Source: JAWXVD01 sp044425705
GTDB lineage: Bacteria; Bacillota; Clostridia; Lachnospirales; Lachnospiraceae
Direction: 5' to 3'
Assembly (NCBI GenBank): GCA_044425705.1
Contig: JAWXVD010000008.1
Coordinates: 1 to 54,809, forward strand
DNA length: 54,809 nt
The notes below the pieces were generated by a model. It was given only the letters and a program-made list of their open reading frames with translations, was not told the DNA's origin and searched no databases. A program made the position numbers and the translations under genes. The stretch's first letter is position 1; each line of letters starts with the position of its first letter. Below are positions 8,265 to 17,168 of this stretch, in pieces.

Positions 8265-8412
8265 GAAAATAAATTTTAAAATATACTTGTAGTTATTGAA
8301 AAACACGTAATTATAATTAAACTTTAAAATATGTTCAAAGTTATTGAAAAACACGTAATTATAATTAAACTTTAAAATATGTTCAAAGTTATTGAAAAAC
8401 CCATAACTTTGA
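8265..8412. repeat. 48-bp tandem repeats upstream of the antitoxin gene
   Basis: About three units repeat with a period of exactly 48 bases (GTTATTGAAAAA starts at 8292, 8340 and 8388). Each full unit holds the inverted pair AACTTT...AAAGTT in a 23-base span and the perfect palindrome TAATTATAATTA, which includes a -10-like TATAAT. The last unit diverges into CAAAGTTAT/ATAACTTTG (8384-8392/8403-8411), ending 28 bases before the antitoxin ATG. This is probably operator/promoter DNA bound by the antitoxin. Nothing else was found in 8110-8440 besides the hairpin repeat. Confidence 0.85.
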
Positions 8413-8439
8413 GTTAAAATTAAAGTGAGGTGATGAATC

Positions 8440-9183
8440 ATGAAATATTATGAAGCTATTTTAGAATTGAAGTGCTTTTCTGTATCAGAATTAGCTCAAT
8501 ATGTAGGAAATAAGGAAAGTACGATATATTCGTTATTAAGAGATTATATAAAAAAAGGATTAGTTCGACAGGTGCGTAGAAATTTATATGTAGCGGTGAG
8601 CCTTGAAACAGGTGAGCCAGTAGCAAATCCTTATCAGATAGCAACGAAATTGACAGCCACATCTTATGTGTCCCATAGAACAGCTTTTACTTATTATGGA
8701 TATATAGATCAGGTCTCTTATGAGATGTTTATATCTACTGACTCACGTTTTAGAAATTTTGAATTTGATGAAATGGATTATTGTTGTATTATGTCAAAAT
8801 GTAATTTGGGTATATCAGAAATGCAAGGGGTGCGAGTGGCGAATATAGAGAGAGCTGTAATAGATTATATTAATCAATTTGATCATATTGGGGGACTAGA
8901 GGAATTACTGAAAGGACTGGCTATGATTCCTTTTCTATCAGAGGATAAATTAATGACATACTTAGAATTTTATGGAAAATCATTTTTATATCAAAAGACA
9001 GGATATCTCTTAGAACATTTTCAAAAAGAGTTAAAATTAAGTGATACTTTTGTAGTCAAATGCATGGAAAAAAAGTCGAAGAGTATTCGGTACTTTACAG
9101 AGTCATTTCCTAAGGATAAGCTAGTTTACAATGGAAAATGGGGGTTGATGGTTCCCTATAAATTATTGCACATAAGTGATTAA
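8440..9183 (+). CDS. AbiEi-type antitoxin / transcriptional autoregulator (type IV toxin-antitoxin)
   Basis: A 247-residue protein. Residues 1-50 form a winged-helix DNA-binding domain (FSVSELAQYVGNKESTIYSL, then GLVRQVRRNLYVAV). The rest matches the AbiEi antitoxin domain, with the typical ATKLTATSYVSHRTAFTYYG segment and the RVANIERAVIDYI helix. In studied AbiE systems this protein represses its own operon through repeated inverted sites and neutralises the nucleotidyltransferase toxin without forming a stable complex. The tandem repeats just upstream fit that autoregulation. ATG 8440 follows AGTGAGGTGATG. The toxin gene starts 11 bases after the stop. Confidence 0.88.
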   Translation: MKYYEAILELKCFSVSELAQYVGNKESTIYSLLRDYIKKGLVRQVRRNLYVAVSLETGEPVANPYQIATKLTATSYVSHRTAFTYYGYIDQVSYEMFISTDSRFRNFEFDEMDYCCIMSKCNLGISEMQGVRVANIERAVIDYINQFDHIGGLEELLKGLAMIPFLSEDKLMTYLEFYGKSFLYQKTGYLLEHFQKELKLSDTFVVKCMEKKSKSIRYFTESFPKDKLVYNGKWGLMVPYKLLHISD

Positions 9184-9194
9184 GGAGCATGATT

Positions 9195-10136
9195 ATGGAA
9201 ATAGACAGACAATGGTTGAGTAAAGTGGCTAGAGAAGAAGGATTTGTAAGAAATACGCTGGAAAAAGTTTATCGTCTGAGAGAAGTATTGTTATTTCTGA
9301 ACCAACATCCATTGATGAAGGAATGTCTTGCGCTAAAGGGGGGAACGGCGATTAACTTGACAGTGTTTAATTTACCAAGACTTTCGGTTGATATTGATTT
9401 AGATTACAGCAAGGAGATTGACCGCGAGGGAATGCTTGAGGATCGAGAAGAAATTATAAGCGATATAGAAAAATATATGACTTCACAAGGGTATCAGCTT
9501 CTGCCTAAGTCAAAGAGTCGTCATTCACTTGAAAGTATGATATATGGATATAAGAATACAGCAGGGATTAATGATAATATTAAATTGGAAATAAATTTTT
9601 CAATGAGATCACATATCTACCCGCTAGTACATAGACAGATACAAACTGGTAGCGTATTTGAAGAATTCGAGATTTTGTCGGTTGATGGAATTGAGCTATT
9701 TGGAAGCAAGATAAAGGCTTTATTAGATAGGGCAGCACCAAGAGATTTATATGATGTAGATAATATGGTAAAGTATGGACTTTTTAGTGGAAATGAGGAA
9801 AGAATACAGTTAAAGAAATGCGTGCTGTTTTATATGGCAGTAGGAAATAAAGAGGTTTCGCAAAGAATAGATTTATCAGTTATTGATGATATTTCATGGT
9901 ATCGTATTAAAACAGATTTGATTCCTGTAAAAAGAAAGGGAGAAAAGTTTGATTTGGATATTACAAAAAAGAGAATAAAAGAATTTTTGAGTAAGACAAT
10001 GCAACTTGATGAGTCAGAGAAGATTTTTTTAGAAAAATTTCAAAATAAAGAATATCATCCAGAGTATCTTTTTGATGACCCGAATGTTGTAGAACGTATT
10101 AGGAATCATCCAATGGCAATGTGGAAAATGCGATAG
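9195..10136 (+). CDS. AbiEii/AbiGii-type nucleotidyltransferase toxin
   Basis: A 313-residue protein of the DUF1814-type nucleotidyltransferase family. ALKGGTAINL near residue 48 is the G-rich motif, and RLSVDIDLDY near 63-72 holds the catalytic acidic pair. A further conserved lysine block, FGSKIKALLDRAAPRDLYDVDNM, lies near 175-197. Toxins of this family transfer nucleotides, in studied relatives to tRNA, and stop growth during phage infection. ATG 9195 is preferred over ATG 9189 because AAGGAG ends only a base or two before the latter. The stop TAG is part of the right-hand 96-nt hairpin repeat, so the repeat abuts the coding end exactly. Confidence 0.88.
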   Translation: MEIDRQWLSKVAREEGFVRNTLEKVYRLREVLLFLNQHPLMKECLALKGGTAINLTVFNLPRLSVDIDLDYSKEIDREGMLEDREEIISDIEKYMTSQGYQLLPKSKSRHSLESMIYGYKNTAGINDNIKLEINFSMRSHIYPLVHRQIQTGSVFEEFEILSVDGIELFGSKIKALLDRAAPRDLYDVDNMVKYGLFSGNEERIQLKKCVLFYMAVGNKEVSQRIDLSVIDDISWYRIKTDLIPVKRKGEKFDLDITKKRIKEFLSKTMQLDESEKIFLEKFQNKEYHPEYLFDDPNVVERIRNHPMAMWKMR

Positions 10137-10227
10137 GGGACGAGAAGGACGGGCAATATATTACCTGCTAGACATGCTCATCGCAAATTGTCTTGCAGGT
10201 AATATATTGCCCGTCCCACTCTGTGTA
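10132..10227. repeat. 96-nt hairpin repeat, right copy
   Basis: Direct repeat of 8109-8204. A 21-bp perfect stem pairs 10148-10168 with 10195-10215, then AGACA/TGTCT continues it past a single T-T mismatch. It lies between the toxin gene and the convergent ABC operon and could end transcription from both sides, although no T run follows. Confidence 0.92.
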
Positions 10228-10268
10228 TCGAATCGTGTGCTAGAGGTTCAGTAGCGTCACCGTCACCT

Positions 10269-11093
10269 TTATTCAAGGTTTAATTTCTTGCTGATACAGT
10301 GTTTTGAGATGAAGAAATAGAGGATAACGCTTATAAGTGACAGTAGGGTGGTAAATGGAAATATGTCTGCAATCAAGTCAAATGAAGAGACGGTAACAGT
10401 TGCTTGTGATTCAGCTAACGTAATCTGTCGCACTGTATAAGGGAGCATGGTAAGGGAGCTTATAATTTGGCTAATGATATAAAAACCTAGGTAGGCCACG
10501 AGAGAGCCTATAATACGGTGTCTTGTTAAGAACTGACCTAGGCAAATGGCACAGTAAGCCATGAGAACTGATTGTAAACTACCCAGTAGCATTGTCATGA
10601 TAAAACAAAAAACAGTGTAAGCGGAAGGTATTTGAAATACTGCATATAGTTCAGATATAATTGTTGAAATTTCAGTGGAAGGGAGGCTTGCAATAGCAGA
10701 CGACCCTACAATAAAAATGCTGACAATAATAGACAGGATTGCCAGTAAACTCCAACCCATACCTACTAGGATTTTTGAAAGAAGTAATTGAGTAGGTGTA
10801 ACAGGCAAGGTATGGGTAAGATAACCTTCATCTGTAAATAAATTTTTATAAAAGCGGATTGCAATATATACACTGATGCCAAGGGCTACCCCGATGATCA
10901 ACATGTAGTAAAATAAGAAAACAAAGGTATACATGATAAAGGTTGCGTGGCCAGAATCAAAGGATGAGAAATCAAAGAGAGAGGTAAAAAATCCTAAGCT
11001 AATGAGCAGTGTGGCAGCTAATAAAAATCCAATTAAAATAGTAGGAAACTTCCAAGTTTCTTTCCAGTCGTGTTTGAGTAATTTGTTTAACAT
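10269..11093 (-). CDS. ABC transporter permease (exporter type)
   Basis: A 274-residue integral membrane protein with about six hydrophobic segments. It opens with MLNKLLKHDWKETWKFP, a short cytosolic lead common to ABC-2 type permeases paired with YtrB-like ATPases. HTLPVTPTQLLLSK near residue 95 is a recurring motif in this family. The start ATG follows GGGAGGTG and overlaps the ATPase stop by 7 bases. It is the last gene of a GntR-regulated operon. The substrate is unknown; relatives respond to cell-envelope antibiotics. Confidence 0.82.
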   Translation of the reverse strand: MLNKLLKHDWKETWKFPTILIGFLLAATLLISLGFFTSLFDFSSFDSGHATFIMYTFVFLFYYMLIIGVALGISVYIAIRFYKNLFTDEGYLTHTLPVTPTQLLLSKILVGMGWSLLAILSIIVSIFIVGSSAIASLPSTEISTIISELYAVFQIPSAYTVFCFIMTMLLGSLQSVLMAYCAICLGQFLTRHRIIGSLVAYLGFYIISQIISSLTMLPYTVRQITLAESQATVTVSSFDLIADIFPFTTLLSLISVILYFFISKHCISKKLNLE

Positions 11094-11809
11094 GAGAACA
11101 CCTCCCTAAAATATGCATCAATACTTTTACCTTGTTCTTCGCGAATAGATTCTACTGTTTGATAAAGTATGAAGTTTCCATTTTGAATGAAAATCACTTC
11201 ATCTAAAATATTTTCAATATCAGTAATCAAGTGTGTGGAGAGAAGAATTGTTGCATTTTCATTGTAATTTGTAATAATTGTCTTTAAGATATAATCTCTA
11301 GCAGCTGGATCCACTCCAGCAATTGGTTCATCCAATATATAAAGGTCTGCATTACGGCTCATTACTAGAATTAATTGTACTTTTTCTTTTGTTCCTTTTG
11401 ATAAAGTTTTTAATTTGGCTTGGCTACCAATGGATAAATTATCTAACATTTCATAAGCTCGTTCTGTAGAAAAGTCCTCATAAAAATCTGCAAAATATTC
11501 CACTAATTGTTTTACATTCATATTTTCGTGAAGATAAGTACGTTCTGGCAAGTAGGAAACTACTTTCTTTGTGGCTACTCCTGGTTTTGCACCATGGATT
11601 AATATTTCACCTGAAGTAGGTGTCAATAAACCATTTATCATCTTAATCAAAGTAGATTTTCCACTACCGTTTGGACCTAATAAACCGATGATTTTACCAG
11701 CAGGAAGAGAGAGAGAGACATTATTTACGGCAGTAGATTTTTTTTGATAGCATTTTGTAACACCACGCAATTCTAAGAGTGGTGTGAAAGCTGAATTATT
11801 TTGTGTCAT
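11087..11809 (-). CDS. ABC transporter ATP-binding protein
   Basis: A 240-residue nucleotide-binding subunit. Walker A GPNGSGKST lies near residue 47, and Walker B LYILDEPIAGVD near 155 is followed by the H-loop STH. The signature is degenerate: LSKGTKEKVQ in place of LSGGQ. This is common in ABC-2 exporters of the YtrB/BcrA type. The frame opens at a TTG (11815), but ATG 11809 is better placed after GTGAGGT and lies 2 bases beyond the regulator stop. It works with the permease encoded next. Confidence 0.88.
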   Translation of the reverse strand: MTQNNSAFTPLLELRGVTKCYQKKSTAVNNVSLSLPAGKIIGLLGPNGSGKSTLIKMINGLLTPTSGEILIHGAKPGVATKKVVSYLPERTYLHENMNVKQLVEYFADFYEDFSTERAYEMLDNLSIGSQAKLKTLSKGTKEKVQLILVMSRNADLYILDEPIAGVDPAARDYILKTIITNYNENATILLSTHLITDIENILDEVIFIQNGNFILYQTVESIREEQGKSIDAYFREVFSC

Positions 11810-11811
11810 AT

Positions 11812-12174
11812 TCAAATTACCTCACTTTCTTGAATGAAGGACATGATTTCTCCTTTGTGATATCCTAGTGTATACATTGTTGTAAAAAAAGAGTTAATAT
11901 GAGAAAAAGCAAGCTCTTTTTTATGTGTTTCGATAACAGATAAGTCGTCAGTAACCAAACGTCCATTGGTTCGCTGGGTAATCAATAACCCCATTCTCTC
12001 TAATTCGCTTAAAGCTTTCTGCATGGTGTTAGGGTTTACTTGTGCCATAGCAGCTAAATCTCTTACACTAGGCAATTTGTCACCTGGTAGATAATTACCA
12101 GATACAATTTGAAGCTGTATGATTTCTACTAATTGTAGGTAAATGGGTCGATCTGAATTTAAGTTCCATTGCAT
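11812..12174 (-). CDS. GntR family regulator, YtrA subfamily
   Basis: A 120-residue repressor made almost entirely of the winged-helix domain. DRPIYLQLVEIIQ begins it, and PGDKLPSVRDLAAMAQVNPNTMQKAL (about 34-59) is the classic GntR helix-turn-helix. The short C-terminal tail, with no effector domain, is typical of the YtrA subfamily, which represses its own ABC-transporter operon. ATG 12174 follows AAAGGAG. A perfect 15-bp inverted repeat overlaps its -10 region, so autorepression is likely. Confidence 0.9.
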   Translation of the reverse strand: MQWNLNSDRPIYLQLVEIIQLQIVSGNYLPGDKLPSVRDLAAMAQVNPNTMQKALSELERMGLLITQRTNGRLVTDDLSVIETHKKELAFSHINSFFTTMYTLGYHKGEIMSFIQESEVI

Positions 12175-12189
12175 AAATATCTCCTTTCT

Positions 12190-12223
12190 GTACTATTGTA
12201 TTAAGCGGTTAATACAATAGTAC
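12190..12223. promoter_or_regulatory. Operator for the GntR-type regulator
   Basis: GTACTATTGTATTAA (12190-12204), four bases, then the exact reverse complement (12209-12223). The upstream edge overlaps the -10 hexamer of the minus-strand promoter and the rest covers the start point, an ideal place for repression. Confidence 0.85.
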
Positions 12224-12245
12224 ATCATGCCATTGTATTTGTCAA
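12217..12245 (-). promoter_or_regulatory. Promoter of the gntR-ABC operon
   Basis: On the minus strand TTGACA (12240-12245) and TACTAT (12217-12222) are separated by exactly 17 bases. The -10 is inside the palindromic operator. Confidence 0.75.
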
Positions 12246-12251
12246 TAGCAT

Positions 12252-12288
12252 CATGCCCATTTAAAGTCGCCTTACGGCGAGGGGCATG
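12252..12288. repeat. Inverted copy of the GCATGCCC hairpin element
   Basis: CATGCCC (12252-12258) pairs with GGGCATG (12282-12288), enclosing TCGCC/GGCGA. Its reverse complement matches 6534-6571 closely, with TTTAAATGGGCATG and CGCCGTA parts shared. It lies between divergent operons. Confidence 0.75.
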
Positions 12289-12330
12289 CTCTTTGACCAG
12301 TGTAATCCTTCTTGAAATGTAATAGCATCA

Positions 12331-12360
12331 TTGCAATTTGATTCTTTAACATGATATACT
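12331..12360 (+). promoter_or_regulatory. Promoter of the DUF5717-type cluster
   Basis: TTGCAA (12331-12336), an 18-base spacer ending in ATGA, then TATACT (12355-12360), giving an extended -10 of TG-N-TATACT. It lies about 50 bases upstream of the preferred start codon. Confidence 0.6.
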
Positions 12361-12413
12361 GTTACTGAAAGAATTATTCTATTTTGAGTGAGATGATAAG
12401 GAAGGAGTTTGAT

Positions 12414-15400
12414 ATGGAAATAGAACGTGATATGTTAGAAAATTGCAAGACTTTATTTCAATTTGCATATCTTGCAAAAAATAATTGGAATCAAGCGGTA
12501 GAGTTTTTTTATCATCCAGAATTTAAATCGATTTTTCAGGCAGATACAAGCCAATATGAAATTCTTTATAGGGGATTAAGTGTCCATTCAGGAAATCAGC
12601 ATAATGTAGAAGAATTTTTGAGGCAAACTAAAAATAAAGAAAAAATAGAATATTCCGTTGCACAAAGTAGTTATCACGTGAAAGCAGAAGAAATAGAACA
12701 GCTTGCAATCTCTATAAAGAAAAAGGGATGGGGCTATATACACTTAGAAGTGATTGGCGAAAACAATTTTTTGGAAATAGAGAAACACGTGTTAACGAAA
12801 GAAGATTTTGTTAAGGATGAATGTATCGTATATGCAAAAATAAAAAAAGAGTTGCTACATAGTGGTAGGAATTTTGAAAGAATTTTACTAGTGGAAGATG
12901 AAAGTATGGAGATTACTGTACAAGTAGATCAAGATACCATGAAAGTGAAGAGGAAAAATACGCCATTAAAAGTGAAGAGGGCAATTGTAGAGATTCTGAA
13001 ATCATATGAACAAATCATAAGTAAAAAAACTTCTATAGAAGAAAAAATATCAGAAATAAACAGTTGTATTACAGTATTAGAGTCAAATCATGATACATGG
13101 CTTTTTTCTCAATTATGTAAGGCACACCTGTATATTTATTTGGGGAAATTAGGATATGACTTTTCTTTTTTAGATACCACATTTTTTGAATCATCTGAAG
13201 AAAATGACCCTGCACTTTATTATGAATATGCAAAACGCATTTTAAATCAAATACAGTATGAAATGAAAAAAGAACCAGCAAAATATCAAGCATATTATTT
13301 ATATTTAACATCTTTATATAATGAAGATGCAAAATATAGCATCTATATCGGAAAGCAAATAAAAAAATTATATGAAAAGAGTGAAAGTAAATTTTCACGT
13401 TTGCAAGCAAATGAAAATACTGGACTCAAAAATGCAACTAATTGGGAAGTTTCATGGTTTTATTTGCATTTGGCAGCAGTAGTGTATGAGAATCCAATCA
13501 AGAAGCAGGAATTACTGGAGAAACAATTTTCTAATGGTTGTACTAGTCCAATTATGTTTATAGAAGCGATTTCTCTATGGAATCATTATCCGCAATTAAT
13601 TACAAAACTGGAAAGCTGGCAATATGGTTGTTTATATTATGGTATTAGAAATGGGCTTTTATCAGAAGAACTATGTATGAAGGTAGCATATTTAGCAGAA
13701 CGCGGAAATATATCCCATAAAATAGTGATGAAAGTTTTATACTTCAGTTATGAAGCGACAAAAAATATTGAAATATTAAGTGCAATCTGTTCTCTAGCGA
13801 TTAAAACAAACCAAAGCGAAACATGTCATTTTAAATGGTATGCACTGGGGATAGAGAAGGAATTAAAAATTACAGGTTTATATGAGTATTATATGATGAC
13901 TCTCGATCGCACACAAAAAATAGAAATACCAAAGTCGGTTTTATTGTATTTTAGTTATCAAAATAATCTTTCTTATAGAGAAGTATCATATCTCTATGCT
14001 TATTTAGTGTGGAAACAAGAGTCTGATCAAGATGCGATAAACCAAAAAGATAGACTGGAAGCTGTACCAATAACTTCTGAAATTTCATCTGTCCAAGCAA
14101 GAGAAATTGTACATCTTCTATATGATCAAATGATTGCTTTTTTAATAAATCAGATTAAAAAAGGAAGAATCAATACTGAATTAAAATATCTATATAACAA
14201 ACTGATTACGGCAGAACATGTGACAAATGAAATTGCGGATCAATTGTTTCCCTTGTTATTTTCACACGGCATAGAGATAGATGATAGCAAGATTAAGAAG
14301 ATAGCATTAGTGCAAGAAAAAATGAAAGAGGAAACTTTGTTTTATCCTGTGGGACAAAGTGTGAAAATCCCACTTTATGAATCTGTTAATATGTTGTTTT
14401 GGGAAGATGAAATTGGAAATCGGGAAACAATTTTATTTCATTATACCAAGGAAGAATATGCACAATTAGAAAAGCAGGTTCTACAAATACAACCACATAT
14501 GCAAAATTTCTATGCATATGGTTTATATTTATGTGGAAAAACAAAAAAGAAAGTGGTTATTACAAAGGATAACTATACAGTCTTTGAATATTTAGTAGAG
14601 CGCAATATTTTAGTAGAATGGTTCCAGGATGAAGTCAATTTACAGTTGATTCGCTATTATGATATTTTTCACAGGACAAATCTACTGAGAAATAAATTAA
14701 ACAATGTTTTATTAGCGAATATAACAATAGAAGAAAGAGAATATGTTTTACGATTGCTGTTGGTGGAAAATCTTCATAAAAAAGCCTATGAATGCATGCA
14801 AATATATGGAACTGAAAATATAAACGTTTCTGTTATGATGGGGATTTATACTAGAATGATAGAAACAGGGGATGCCATGTATGTAGGGCTATTTTCTTAT
14901 GAAGTTATGAGGTTTGTGAAAAAAGGATATTATAATGAAGAAATCTTACAGTATTTAGTTTATGTGTTTGATGATTGTCTAGAAGAAATGCAATATCTCT
15001 GGAATGTGGCATACCATTTTGGTGTAGAGACATATCCCTTGGCAAAACGAATTGTACAAGGAATCATCAAAGAAAAATCCAGCCTATTGGATGAAGAGGA
15101 TATTGTTAAGGATTTAATTAACTCTTCAGGGAGTATAGAAGTTATTTGCGATTATATTTATTATATAGGGTATCAGTATATTAGGGACTGCAACCAGATG
15201 GATAAATTTGTAATTGATCAAGTGCCAAGGGTCAGTGCCGACACCATAGGTCAATTGTCATATTTGAAATATTATACAGTCCATCCAACAGAACAAACAG
15301 ATAGAATACAATCCATTATTTTATTCTATTTATCAAATATGGTTCAAAAAGAAGGTATCTTTTTACCGTTTTTTAATACATATGAAGCCTTATATGGTGG

Positions 15401-15800
15401 GATAGAAAATTATGCAGAACAGTCAGCCATTGTATACTTAGGGGAACCAGATAGCTTAGTCACATTATATTATAGAAAGGTGCAACAAGAACAGCCCTTA
15501 GAACCATTTATTCGAGAAGAATTAAGAGAAATGGTGGCAGATATTTACGTGAAAATGTTGCCAGTGTATCAAGATGAAATGATAGAATATTATATTATTG
15601 AAAACACCCAGGAAGAAGAATATATTTCAGAACTTATCTATATGGAGTCATCACCTATTAGCAATAGTGAAAGCCGTTTTTTACAAATACAAAATATTAT
15701 TCAAGAAAAACAAGAAGGGCGATATGAAGAAGCACATAGCTTGCTAAAAGAATATCTAAGACAAATTTATATTACAGAAACAATTTTTCAACCTTTATAA
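12414..15800 (+). CDS. Very large helical protein of unknown function, DUF5717-like
   Basis: A 1128-residue protein that I recognise only as resembling the uncharacterised DUF5717 family of Lachnospiraceae. It has no signal peptide and no transmembrane stretch, so it should be cytosolic. Residues about 50-190 look like a beta-rich module (QYEILYRGLSVHSG, KKKGWGYIHLEVIGENNFLEI). Most of the remainder is alpha-helical with tyrosine-rich pairs of helices, as in solenoid or TPR-like folds. A second beta-rich stretch lies near 650-720. No catalytic motif is evident. ATG 12414 after GGAAGGAG is clearly preferred to the TTG at 12384. The next gene encodes an actin/Hsp70-fold-like protein and the third a helical-repeat protein, with gaps of 77 and 25 bases. 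They are probably one operon and may form a complex. Confidence 0.75.
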   Translation: MEIERDMLENCKTLFQFAYLAKNNWNQAVEFFYHPEFKSIFQADTSQYEILYRGLSVHSGNQHNVEEFLRQTKNKEKIEYSVAQSSYHVKAEEIEQLAISIKKKGWGYIHLEVIGENNFLEIEKHVLTKEDFVKDECIVYAKIKKELLHSGRNFERILLVEDESMEITVQVDQDTMKVKRKNTPLKVKRAIVEILKSYEQIISKKTSIEEKISEINSCITVLESNHDTWLFSQLCKAHLYIYLGKLGYDFSFLDTTFFESSEENDPALYYEYAKRILNQIQYEMKKEPAKYQAYYLYLTSLYNEDAKYSIYIGKQIKKLYEKSESKFSRLQANENTGLKNATNWEVSWFYLHLAAVVYENPIKKQELLEKQFSNGCTSPIMFIEAISLWNHYPQLITKLESWQYGCLYYGIRNGLLSEELCMKVAYLAERGNISHKIVMKVLYFSYEATKNIEILSAICSLAIKTNQSETCHFKWYALGIEKELKITGLYEYYMMTLDRTQKIEIPKSVLLYFSYQNNLSYREVSYLYAYLVWKQESDQDAINQKDRLEAVPITSEISSVQAREIVHLLYDQMIAFLINQIKKGRINTELKYLYNKLITAEHVTNEIADQLFPLLFSHGIEIDDSKIKKIALVQEKMKEETLFYPVGQSVKIPLYESVNMLFWEDEIGNRETILFHYTKEEYAQLEKQVLQIQPHMQNFYAYGLYLCGKTKKKVVITKDNYTVFEYLVERNILVEWFQDEVNLQLIRYYDIFHRTNLLRNKLNNVLLANITIEEREYVLRLLLVENLHKKAYECMQIYGTENINVSVMMGIYTRMIETGDAMYVGLFSYEVMRFVKKGYYNEEILQYLVYVFDDCLEEMQYLWNVAYHFGVETYPLAKRIVQGIIKEKSSLLDEEDIVKDLINSSGSIEVICDYIYYIGYQYIRDCNQMDKFVIDQVPRVSADTIGQLSYLKYYTVHPTEQTDRIQSIILFYLSNMVQKEGIFLPFFNTYEALYGGIENYAEQSAIVYLGEPDSLVTLYYRKVQQEQPLEPFIREELREMVADIYVKMLPVYQDEMIEYYIIENTQEEEYISELIYMESSPISNSESRFLQIQNIIQEKQEGRYEEAHSLLKEYLRQIYITETIFQPL

Positions 15801-15877
15801 ACTTCAATATGAAATGATAGGCGATGATTCAGCCATATGCTGAAAGTTACATAGATTTTATATTGGGAAGGAGTGAT

Positions 15878-17143
15878 ATGTTTAAAAATAGTGACAAGGT
15901 GTTCATTGGATATGAACTTTCGGATTATTATATACAAATTAGTGTTTTGAAAATCAATGAGGAAGAGCCAGAAACAATTTGCATGAAAGATGAGGAAGAA
16001 TACAACCTTCCGTTAAAGCTCTATTATGATTCCCAAAATAATCAATGGTTAACGACAAATCAACTAAAAAATATAGAGGATGATGAACAATTTTTATGCA
16101 TGGAGAATTTGTGGAGCAGAGCTGTAGAAGATGAGGAAATAGAAATCCATGAAGAAAAAATTACCTTAACTGCGTTGTTGGCAATATTCATCAAGTCAAC
16201 ATGTTCTCAATTATATTCACAGATAGGGATTAATCAATGTGAAAGTATTATGTTTACAGTACCAGAAATTGACGAGAAAGCAGCAGAAACATTAGATGTT
16301 ATGATTTCTATGTTGCAATTGAAAGCAAAACAAGTGCAATATCAAAGCAATACAGAGAGTTTTTGTGCCTATATCTGTCAGCAACCTGAAGAAATCTGGA
16401 AACATCAAGTTATCGCTTTTGATGCATCAAAAGGAGAGTTGAAAGAATATTGTTTTTCAAGTAATCCACTTACAATCCCAAGAATTCTTACAGTAGAAGA
16501 AAAAAATCACTCTGATTTTAAAATAGGCGATGCAGAAGGAGAACATCTTAGTAAGCAGTCAGAAGAATTTCTTGATATTGCACGAAAAGCCATGTCAGAT
16601 AAGGTTGTTACAGGAATCTATTTGGTCGGAGAGGACGTAGCTCTCGGATGGACAAAAGAGGCCATGCCATTTTTATGCAGAAATAGAAGGGTATTTCAAG
16701 GAAGTAATTTATTTAGTAAAGGTGCTTGTTTTTCACTAAAATATAAACTGAAGACATCAAAACAACAGCCAGAATATATATACATAGGAAAAGACCAATT
16801 GAAATCTAATATTGGAATGGAATTATTTCATAAAGGAGAAAAAAGGTATGTTCCATTATTGAATGGTGGTGAAAATTGGTATGATTGTAAAAAAGAATTA
16901 GATGTGATTCTAAAAAGTGAAAATGCCTTTTCTCTTTTTGTAACACCACTTAGTGGCAGAAATAAAAAAGAATTTATCATGACTTTAGAGGGACTTTCTA
17001 TAGAAAAAGAAAGAATCACAAGGATTAGAATAAAAATATGGGCTGCTTCGGTAAATAAAATCCATATGAGATTGGAAAATATGGGATTTGGAGATTTTTA
17101 TCCAAAAACAACGCAAACATGGAATGAATCGTTTGAAATTTAA
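15878..17143 (+). CDS. Putative actin/Hsp70-fold protein, DUF5716-like
   Basis: A 421-residue cytosolic protein. VFIGYELSDYYIQISVL near residues 8-24 resembles the first beta hairpin (phosphate 1) of the actin/Hsp70 superfamily, though the usual DxG is replaced by GYELSD. HQVIAFDASKGELKEY near 180 is placed like the phosphate 2 strand. VVTGIYLVGEDVALGW near 245 resembles the adenosine motif, with GED in place of GGS or GGG. I think it belongs to the DUF5716 family that travels with DUF5717. Nucleotide binding is inferred from this weak pattern. ATG 15878 follows GGGAAGGAG; an earlier in-frame ATG (15824) lacks a good site. Confidence 0.68.
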   Translation: MFKNSDKVFIGYELSDYYIQISVLKINEEEPETICMKDEEEYNLPLKLYYDSQNNQWLTTNQLKNIEDDEQFLCMENLWSRAVEDEEIEIHEEKITLTALLAIFIKSTCSQLYSQIGINQCESIMFTVPEIDEKAAETLDVMISMLQLKAKQVQYQSNTESFCAYICQQPEEIWKHQVIAFDASKGELKEYCFSSNPLTIPRILTVEEKNHSDFKIGDAEGEHLSKQSEEFLDIARKAMSDKVVTGIYLVGEDVALGWTKEAMPFLCRNRRVFQGSNLFSKGACFSLKYKLKTSKQQPEYIYIGKDQLKSNIGMELFHKGEKRYVPLLNGGENWYDCKKELDVILKSENAFSLFVTPLSGRNKKEFIMTLEGLSIEKERITRIRIKIWAASVNKIHMRLENMGFGDFYPKTTQTWNESFEI

Positions 17144-17168
17144 AAAGGATAAGGAGATAGGTATATAA

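Noticed and set aside
8265..8412. 48-bp periodic repeats as a CRISPR array
   Set aside because: The units are contiguous with no variable spacers and lie in a toxin-antitoxin promoter; no cas genes are present.
8229..8441. Minus-strand 70-codon open frame with internal repeats
   Set aside because: It is only the translation of the 48-bp tandem repeats and has no ribosome binding site.
8109..10227. Complete transposon around the AbiE genes
   Set aside because: No transposase or target-site duplication is visible; the flanking repeats are direct, not inverted.
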